Of a stretch of 64,000 nt of DNA, positions 57,187 through 64,000 are shown piece by piece (position 1 is the stretch's first letter; each line of letters opens with the position of its first letter). This stretch comes from Oncomelania hupensis (Eukaryota; Mollusca; Gastropoda; Littorinimorpha; Pomatiopsidae): assembly GCA_036898135.1 (NCBI GenBank), contig CM072523.1, positions 34,108,742-34,172,741 of the forward strand, in the 5' to 3' direction. A program made the position numbers and the translations under genes. The notes under the pieces are model-generated. The model was not told where the DNA came from. It saw only the letters and a program-made list of their open reading frames with translations, and searched no databases.

Positions 57187-57294
57187 CTGTTGCACAGTCA
57201 GTTCCCGGATATCCTGCAGCACATGCGCAAGTGAAAGATATAATACCATCAGTACAGCTACCTCCACGTTGACAGGGGCTGGGATCGCACGCAT
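57187..57294 (-). CDS. Receptor gene 1, EGF-like exon b
   Basis: 108 nt in phase 1 to 1 with donor GCAACAG|GTAATT. It encodes CDPSPCQRGGSCTDG and SFTCACAAGYPGTDC, a complete six-cysteine EGF module. The preceding pyrimidine tract (CTTTTTCCCCCGTCACATAT) is a good 3' splice context, but the expected AG reads CG, so this exon may be skipped or the acceptor lies elsewhere. The frame also runs open upstream, which is probably intron. Confidence 0.7.
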
Positions 57295-57390
57295 CGATAT
57301 GTGACGGGGGAAAAAGTATAACTGCATCACGCATGATGACTACGATGATATGATGTAATTTGCTTGAGGCATTAATGAAGAAAACCTCAC

Positions 57391-57533
57391 CAATAGTAAA
57401 GTTGACATGTGCTGAACCGTAGCTGTTGGTCACCTCCAGAGTCAGCAGTGTGTCGAAGAAGCTTCGTAACATGTGATGTGGCAGTCGCACTGTCAACATT
57501 CCACTGTGCTTGCCTGTAGTCAGGTTATAATGC
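57391..57533 (-). CDS. Receptor gene 1, extracellular Ig-like exon (second half)
   Basis: Acceptor TTATTGACAG|GCATTA and donor ACTATTG|GTGAGG give 143 nt, phase 2 to phase 1. It encodes HYNLTTGKHSGMLTVRLPHH and FDTLLTLEVTNSYGSAHVNF. This is a beta-strand pattern like the end of an Ig-type domain with its G strand. It joins in frame to the exon at 57745 through a shared Gly codon and leaves in the phase the EGF exons accept. No canonical YxCxA motif is seen, so the fold assignment is tentative. Confidence 0.65.
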
Positions 57534-57744
57534 CTGTCAATAAGTCAAATACAGTAATTACTGGGAGGAAACCAAATACATGAAAACTAATAGAATACAA
57601 TAGTACAGTGATGACGTACACCTTGTGGTTCTGTGTTACAAATAAATCCAACACTGATGTTTGCCACGGAATGAACGCGTGTTTGTGTGCCTAGTTGTGG
57701 TGTGTGACAAATCACAGAGTAATTGTATATTTTGGTGGAATTAC

Positions 57745-57901
57745 CCTTGACAATCCAAGTGCAGTTTTGGAATCACATCGACTTTGGAGATCAGGCACTT
57801 GTAAATCTTTCTGGTGGTCTTGTGGATAGAAATGTTCATGGTGACATCCTCACTAGTTGACAACATGACGGTGAGGTTTTGTTCCAGAAACTGCGGCTCA
57901 C
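57745..57901 (-). CDS. Receptor gene 1, extracellular Ig-like exon (first half)
   Basis: Acceptor GATTTTAAG|GTGAGC and donor TCAAGG|GTAATT give 157 nt, phase 1 to phase 2. It encodes EPQFLEQNLTVMLSTSEDVT and MNISIHKTTRKIYKCLISK, ending in a Leu-Asp-Cys segment. It has two sequons and two cysteines. PxFLExNLTVxL followed by SxDVTxNISI is the usual start of an Ig-like domain. Upstream exons, including the signal peptide, lie beyond about 58 kb or were not recognised. Confidence 0.65.
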
Positions 57902-59630
57902 CTTAAAATCAAAGAGAAAGGAGGGCAATGCAAGTCCCACAGCTAATGTCTGGGCATAATTCGTCTACAGCCAGTGCTGTATAGTTAAATAGTAATATAG
58001 TAACATGTATTAACTACATAAATACATTGCAGGGGCAGAGTATGCCTTTGATGAGAGGGGAAAGGGGCGAGGGGAGAGGGGGGGGGGTCCTGGTTACGTT
58101 ATGTGATACTATTAGGATACTAATAATTATATAGCACTGCGTATTCCCACAACCGATTTCTGTTGTCCTCTAGAGGGCAAAATGGGAACGTCGTTAAGTT
58201 GCCTTTCTTTTTTTAAACGTTTTAGTCATGATTCAGCCTGAGTTTGAAGTCACAACATAACCTGATCCTGCTTCTTCCGGACTGCCAGAAGACTGATAAA
58301 AAAAATTAGGCCTATTTGTAGGCTTACTGCGGTGTGTGCATTGTGAAATCAAAACAACTTCAAATTCTGTTTCTCATGGCTCTTAAACTGAATAAACGAT
58401 TAATAGGTCTACCGTCACATTTGCATTTTGCTAAGTCAAGCATAAACATTGTCAGTCATTCCTCAACCATCCTGAACACAAAGAGATAATATCTAGCATA
58501 ACTGTGATGGCAGAGTGCATGGGGGGTGATATAAGAATACTTCATGAGAGAGTAAACGATCTATGTCAGTCATTGGTAAGATAGGCTAACTGGTACCAAA
58601 ATTACGCTAAGCATTTCAAAATCCAAATTAATATAGAATTTATTGAACATGCCGTCATTGAACGCATACAAATGTGCAAGGAACAGAACCCTAATATCGA
58701 GAAGTTTTACTACAATCTTGTTGAAAACATGAGAACTCCGGCCAACAGAACATTAATTAAAAGGGTGTATGCCTTAGTGACATTGGAGGTTTGAGGGGGG
58801 TGGAGAGAGGAGGGATACACGTGTGTCGTTGTTCTTGTCTTTCTTTTTTCCTTTTTTTCCTCAGAGGGTGTGGGTGAATGGCGGGTTCCGTGCTCCGTGG
58901 GACACGATACCCCTCTCCCCTCCCCTCCCCCTTTCCTCACCACATAATCCGCCCCTGCATTGACTGACATTGGAAATAGTTGAAAGGAAACTGTAGTGGT
59001 CACAACTGCAGATGCTTCAGAGAGACAGGGTGAGTGTGTGTGCGTGTGAGAGAGAGAGGGTGGGGTGGAAGAGGAAAGAACAAGGAGAGAGAGATTCACA
59101 GAAATAGAGCAAATTGAGTGAAGAGGGGGGGGGGAAGAAAAGAGACAGACAAAAAACCCAAAAAATAGAAGAGACAGACAGAGACATACAGAGACATACA
59201 GAGAGAGCGCAGACTTCAGATTTCAGAATGTAATGCGTTTAACGGCCTTTCCAGGGCCCATATGCATAGACAGGAACAGAAGTGAAAGGAGGTCATTCTT
59301 TCACCAAACTCTTAAACAACTGATTATTTCCCACAATACAACAAATGCAAACCACGCTCACACCAAACTGGTAAATAAAAAATATTGCTAATTATAATTT
59401 TCTATATAAATAAAAACAAAATACAATACATAAATATAGACATAAATAACAATAATTGCATGATTTAATTAAAAGAAAAAGATAACGATAATTATTGTAT
59501 GATTCGATAAAGAAGAACATATACATTGATTTTTTATTTGTAACATTAGGAAAAGGATTTCTTACATTCCTTTTCAGTTATTTTCATTAGTTGTCTGTAT
59601 GTTATAATAATATATGATGATATGAAACTA
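57902..59630. other. Intronic or intergenic DNA, no gene recognised
   Basis: Contains G- and C-runs (58075-58090, 58912-58932), GA-rich tracts (59045-59220) and the dispersed repeat shared with 12.6-12.73 kb at about 59400-59530. Frames here have no domain. Confidence 0.5.
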
Positions 59631-59638
59631 AATTAACT

Positions 59639-61297
59639 TTGAACAAAAAGAAACAGGCTTACAAGAACAATTTAGATAAAGAAACTAAGAAACAGATACA
59701 GAAAGAAATAAACAAGGACATTCGAAAAGGGAAAGAAAAATACAAGGAAAAAATTGAGGAACATTTTACAGAGAATAATATACAAAGAGTGTGGGAGGGA
59801 ATGGGATTAATGTCTGGGTTCAAAGGTAAGAAAGGGGGGAGTGCACAACTTGGGGAATGTACTCAAGAATATGTAAATGACCTCAATAAGTTCTACTGTC
59901 GTTTTGACTGTCAAGATTTTTCTAGTCAGAGAGAGCAGTTAAGGGAAGGATTAATGGGGAGGAAAGGGGAGGAAGGAGAGGTTGAAAGTCAATTAGTTAG
60001 TGAGGAGGATGTAAGCTTAGCATTTACTAAGTTAAACACTCGAAAGGCTGCTGGTCCTGACAAAGTTACACCTAAGTTACTAAAAACATGTGCTAACCAA
60101 CTTGCTGGTATTTTTACTGTTCTTTTTAACATGTCTTTTACTCAGTCTGTTGTACCTAATCTTTGGAAGATGTCATGCATAGTACCTGTTCCTAAAAAGA
60201 ATCCAGTCAAAGTTTTTAATGATCTTCGCCGTGTTGCTTTAACCTCTGTCACGATGAAAGTTTTTGAAAAATTTGTTCTTAATAAGTTATATGTTTTAGT
60301 ATCAGATTTTATTGACCCACTGCAGTTTGCCTATAGAAGTAAGAGAAATGTTGAAGACGCTGTTCTTTTTGTTCTCAACAAAATGTACTCACATTTAGAA
60401 AATGCAAATTCTTGTGTCAGGCTTATGTTCTTTGATTTTAGTAGTGCTTTTAATACTATGCAATGCCATTCACTTGTTCAAAAACTAGCAGGCATGAATG
60501 TTGATATTAGAACTATTCTATGGATTTTTGACTATCTTACAAATAGACCTCAGTTTGTCAGAGTTCAAAACAATTCCAATTCTATTGTATACAATTCTAA
60601 TATTGTGTTGACTAATACAGGAGCCCCTCAAGGAACTGTTCTAGCACCTTTTTTGTTTTCTTTGTACACCGCAGACCATAGACAAAAGCACGAATCCTGT
60701 CCCTTGATAAAATTTGCAGACGACACGGCACTCTCTGGTCTTATTACCAACAACATGGACAACATGTACAGAGATGAAATAGATAGCTTTGTCAACTGGT
60801 GTGATTCGAATTTTCTAGATCTAAATGTAAGCAAAACAAAAGAAATGATAATTGATTTTAGGAAGGGAAACAAGTTTGATTTTAATCCTATCTTTATCAA
60901 AGGAGAAGAAGTAGAGAGAGTGCATGCATATAAGTATTTCGGTGTGGTTATCGATGATAGATTCACTTGGAAAGATAACACAAACTACATTTACAAGCGA
61001 CTGCAAAGTAGAATGTTTTGTTTAAGAAAACTGAGATCCTTTAATGTAAAACAGGAAATTTTACAAATGTTTTATACAGCTGTAATAGGAAGCATCATTT
61101 CTTTTGGAATCTCATGTTGGGGAGGAAACGTATCACAAACAGAAAAACGAAGATTGGACAAACAGATAAAAAGGGCTAGTGGGGTGATTGGGAGGGAACA
61201 GGATGACATGGCGACGATACATAGCAGACAAGTGACAAAAAAGCTGACTGCAATTTTGGCTGACAGTAACCATCCACTTTTCTTGGAATTTGACTAG
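59639..61297 (+). CDS. L2/Rex1-like LINE reverse transcriptase
   Basis: 552 residues. A lysine-rich N-terminal linker leads to RT blocks: NTRKAAGPDKVTPKLLKTC, IVPVPKKNPVKVFNDLRRVA, LQFAYRSKRNVEDAV, MFFDFSSAFNTMQCHSL, TGAPQGTVLAPFLFSLYTAD and the catalytic LIKFADDTALSG (FADD). The thumb follows with VHAYKYFGVVIDD. The endonuclease is absent, so the copy is 5'-truncated near 59.6 kb. The frame closes at a TAG caused by a one-base loss. The normal ending (RYRNSFIPLAIQAHNKQ) is encoded in another frame at 61300-61388. This would be the element's polymerase. Confidence 0.88.
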   Translation: MNKKKQAYKNNLDKETKKQIQKEINKDIRKGKEKYKEKIEEHFTENNIQRVWEGMGLMSGFKGKKGGSAQLGECTQEYVNDLNKFYCRFDCQDFSSQREQLREGLMGRKGEEGEVESQLVSEEDVSLAFTKLNTRKAAGPDKVTPKLLKTCANQLAGIFTVLFNMSFTQSVVPNLWKMSCIVPVPKKNPVKVFNDLRRVALTSVTMKVFEKFVLNKLYVLVSDFIDPLQFAYRSKRNVEDAVLFVLNKMYSHLENANSCVRLMFFDFSSAFNTMQCHSLVQKLAGMNVDIRTILWIFDYLTNRPQFVRVQNNSNSIVYNSNIVLTNTGAPQGTVLAPFLFSLYTADHRQKHESCPLIKFADDTALSGLITNNMDNMYRDEIDSFVNWCDSNFLDLNVSKTKEMIIDFRKGNKFDFNPIFIKGEEVERVHAYKYFGVVIDDRFTWKDNTNYIYKRLQSRMFCLRKLRSFNVKQEILQMFYTAVIGSIISFGISCWGGNVSQTEKRRLDKQIKRASGVIGREQDDMATIHSRQVTKKLTAILADSNHPLFLEFD

Positions 61298-61678
61298 GGC
61301 ACCAGCGGGAACATCAAATAGGTACAGGAACTCATTCATACCACTTGCCATTCAAGCACATAACAAACAAGTCGGTAGGTCTTACTAAACATACTCTACA
61401 ACTCTCATGCAGCTTAGTTAGTTTATTTTTTTATTTTTTCTTTATTTATTTATTTATTTTTAAAACTGCTTAATTGAAATATCTGCATTATGAAAATATG
61501 TCCAAGTGTTTGAAGATCATTAATAATGTATAAATATTTATGTGTGTGTAAAAGAAGAATGAATGGACATGTTTAATTGACAGACAATGTAATTTCCATG
61601 CTTTTGGATTAATAAAGTAATATCTTATCTTATCTTATCTTATCTTATCTTATCTTATCTTATCTTATCTTATCTTAT
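61298..61678 (+). mobile_element. 3' end and (TCTTA)n tail of the L2/Rex1-like LINE
   Basis: The frameshifted C-terminal codons are followed by a short UTR and about twelve TCTTA units at 61620-61678, the kind of pentamer tail seen on such LINEs. Confidence 0.85.
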
Positions 61679-61689
61679 GGTAATAATTC

Positions 61690-63119
61690 ATATGCTGATG
61701 TATACTAACTTGGGAATTAATTTCCGTAGTATATATGAAAGCATTACACAGAAAGTAGGCAAATAGCTCATATAATAAATGAAGTCAAATAGGTAATCAG
61801 CATTCGTTGAATCAATATTGCATCAGCAAGTTTCTTCCTTCTTGCTATTGCATAGTGTGTGGGAGAAGCCACGAAGACCTGCACGGCGTTTTAACCGAGC
61901 AAATGACTTTCCAGGGTACTACGACTGGAAAGGGAATTTCTACCCGCACTCCCCAATTCACTTCCCTACTAAATGGTACTAGTTAAGCCAGGACTGTTTG
62001 TTTCTGATTTTACAGCGTATTATACAGTGGAATCAGTGATTTTATTTTGTGTTGTTTTTCCCTCTTCTCCCTCACGTTTGTTACTGTAAATAATTGTCAA
62101 CAAGCGTCACTGTGACGACACGAGTTTCAGATAGCAGGGAGTATTATACTTTGTACGAAGTTGCACTTCTCTGTTATGTAGTGTACATAGAATAGCTTGA
62201 CCGGTTTACTTTTTGCGTACGAAGGTGCAGTATCGTAAAGTCCGTGCGTAACGAAGAAGACAGGGGTAGGCCAAATACAGAACAGGGCTATGCATAATAA
62301 GGAATATGTATACTGACGAGAGCTCGACGTTTTGCTTGTGGCCGGGTGCATTTTGGTAGGGCAGAGTGGTTTGAGATGCTTTTGCGAAAAGGTCGATTCT
62401 AACCAGGCAGCAACCCTGTGACAGAGGTCATAGTAGTATAGGTTCTGTGTGGAAGGGTGTGATTATTGTTTATACAAGCCACCCAAGGTCTTACGCCCTC
62501 GTCGGGGTAAGGATGCTTAGATTTCGAAAGAGGAGGAATATTAACTGCCATTTGTGAATGAATGTAGGGTTGTTTTCCTAAGGTGTGTGTAGTTCTCTAT
62601 TGAACACCCACCGAGACTTAGCTTCTGTTGCAGAACTAAGGTGACCTCGTCCTCATTAATAAGCGTTATTTGTGAAGTGAAATAACCAGCAATAGCGAGA
62701 CAAAGTAACTCTCAAAAGACTAACCAGTGTATTGTGACTGTGTTGTGTTGTTGTGTTGGGAAGGTGTATCACAAGCCGGGGCCTATAAGGTGAGTAAACC
62801 CTGTGATCCAATTTCTTAGTGGCGCACTCTGAGACTGCGTACGCGTATGAATGGTGATGAATGTGGGGAAGGGGATGTATTTTAGGATGCATAATGATTT
62901 TCATTGATTTTATATGATTTTCTTATGATTTTCTTATTGTGTAAGTGATGGAGAAATGTCGTTGCTGCTGTTGTTGTAAAAGTGGGTCAAAGGCGACGAT
63001 GGGGAATGTAGAGAGGGAGAGAGAGAGAGAGAGGGTGGGGGTGTATGTATGGAGAGAGCGATAAAATGTACTATGCTGAAGAAAGATGAAGTGATGATTA
63101 TGAAGAAAGCATTGTAGAG
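61690..63119. other. No recognised gene
   Basis: Mixed-composition DNA with short frames only. A GA/GT-rich tract lies at 63010-63060. Confidence 0.45.
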
Positions 63120-63247
63120 CACTGAAGTGTCGCACAAACTGAATTGTCGTACGGACGACACTTCAGTTGCGGTGCGACACTTCGGGGTGACCTCAAACAC
63201 TGAAGTGTCGCACGAGACGACAGTTCAGTTTGTGCGACACTTCAGTG
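63120..63247. repeat. Compound palindrome built from a 12-bp word
   Basis: Outer arms 63120-63150 and 63217-63247 are complementary at 30 of 31 positions (24 outer positions perfect). Inside, GTGCGACACTTC (63172-63183) and GAAGTGTCGCAC (63202-63213) form a second perfect stem. The word ACTGAAGTGTCG or its complement occurs about five times. Confidence 0.93.
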
Positions 63248-63292
63248 TTTGATGTCAGATATAAACTGTCGCATTTTGACAAAGTGCACATG

Positions 63293-63690
63293 ATGATTTT
63301 GATGATGATTTTGATGATGATTTTGATGATGATTTTGATGGTGATTTTGATGGTGATTTTGATGGTGATTTTGATGGTGATTTTGATGTTGATTGTGATG
63401 GTGATTTTGATGGTGATTTTGATGATGATTTTGATGATGATTTTGATGATGATTTTGATGGTGATTTTGATGATGATTTTGATGATGATTTTGATGGTGA
63501 TTTTGATGATGATTTTGATGATGCTTTTGATGATGATTTTGATGATGCTTTTGATGATGATTTTGATGATGCTTTTGATGATGCTTTTGATGATTCTTTT
63601 GATGATGCTTTTGATGCTGATTTTGATGATGATGATTTTGAGGATGATTTTGAGGATGATTTTGAGGATGATTTTGAGGATGATTTTGTT
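63293..63690. repeat. 9-bp minisatellite (TGATGATTT)n, about 44 units
   Basis: Around 400 bp of TTTTGATGA units with GGT, GCT and GAGG variants. Long frames on both strands (MILM-type and SKSSSKSS-type) are artefacts of the 9-bp period. Confidence 0.95.
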
Positions 63691-63782
63691 ACATTTTTCG
63701 TAACCACTGTCGATAATTGTGGGAAAAAATCTATTGATGTTGTACATAATATGTTTTATACGTCGATTTGTCTCTCTCTTGG

Positions 63783-63955
63783 CGGCAGGGATAGCTCTGT
63801 GGTCAGTGCGCAGGCTTAGAGTGTGTGCATCTCGGACGACGTGGGTTCAATCTTGACTTCAGCAAACTATACTGTGCATGCTGGATATTGGTGGCCAGCG
63901 CCTTGAGAAGCTCTCTGAGCTTGGAAGTGCGCTATATAAGAACAATCCCTTTCAT
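63783..63955 (+). mobile_element. tRNA-derived SINE, family S2, uninterrupted
   Basis: The head has GGATAGCTCTGTGGTCAGTG and GTGGGTTCAATCTTGACTTC (pol III A- and B-box regions). The body TGTGCATGCTGGATATTGG is followed by the tail GCCTTGAGAAGCTCTCTGAG and GCGCTATATAAGAACAATCC. It is the intact counterpart of the split copy at 23615-24680. Confidence 0.88.
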
Positions 63956-64000
63956 TTGTTTGTCTCTTTTTCTTTCTCAACTTTCGAAGTCTGCTTACTT

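Noticed and set aside
58710..59099. 129-residue minus-strand frame
   Set aside because: Low-complexity Ser/Thr/His composition in GA- and C-rich DNA, no domain and no splice signals.
61620..61678. CRISPR-like regular repeats
   Set aside because: Pure pentamer LINE tail without spacers. No CRISPR-type array exists in the window, which is eukaryotic.
63230..63707. Long open frames on both strands of the 9-bp minisatellite
   Set aside because: The repeat period is a multiple of three and lacks stops on both strands, so the frames follow from the repeat. No start context or domain is seen.
63783..63860. Possible genuine tRNA gene
   Set aside because: Same reasoning: a tRNA-like head of an S2 SINE with a shared body at 23615.

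Overview
The window looks like nuclear DNA of a metazoan, most likely a lophotrochozoan and probably a mollusc (inference). Coding regions are short exons with GT/GC-AG borders scattered among very abundant retroelements: Ty3/gypsy LTR elements, RTE, Jockey/CR1-like and L2/Rex1-like LINEs, and tRNA-derived SINEs ending in GCGCTATATAAGAAC-like tails. There are also long CT/GA, TA, ATA and GATA microsatellites. No bacterial or organellar gene organisation is visible.

Layout. 1-12.6 kb: a decayed minus-strand Ty3/gypsy element (1.7-3.95 kb) next to a nearly complete plus-strand Ty3/gypsy element (4.35-12.6 kb) with one full and one truncated LTR. 12.6-19.8 kb: a 0.7-kb retroposon with perfect target-site duplications, an internally deleted RTE copy interrupted by a solo LTR, a THAP-type exon, a decayed minus-strand LINE and an intact LINE ORF1 with an SGNH-esterase domain. 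20-36 kb: exons of receptor gene 3, nested SINEs, RTE copies, a hAT-like MITE, a telomere-like tract, a 1.5-kb foldback element and the cytoplasmic exon of receptor gene 2. 36-42 kb: a solo LTR inside an RTE fragment, then a full-length RTE LINE (38.1-41.6 kb). 43-58 kb: signal-peptide exons, a broken DNA transposon ending in a palindrome, a second THAP exon, a duplicated flank, and the Ig, EGF, transmembrane and tail exons of receptor gene 1. 58-64 kb: an L2/Rex1-like LINE, a compound palindrome, a 9-bp minisatellite and a SINE.

The most interesting content is a head-to-tail minus-strand array of related type I membrane-receptor genes. Signal-peptide exons lie at 22.4, 44.0 and 47.5 kb, extracellular exons at 20.0-20.7 and 55.6-57.9 kb, a transmembrane exon at 55.1 kb, and two homologous cytoplasmic exons at 34-35 and 52.3-53.8 kb. 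The cytoplasmic exons carry SH3-type proline motifs and 17-residue repeats centred on GYVNYDPA or GFVPYDPA. YVN is the core of a Grb2-SH2 binding site, so these look like repeat-expanded phosphotyrosine docking tails. Flanking DNA is duplicated with them, and mobile elements have since entered introns, flanks and even the C-terminus of one tail. Several gene models are incomplete or phase-inconsistent, so some members may be pseudogenes.
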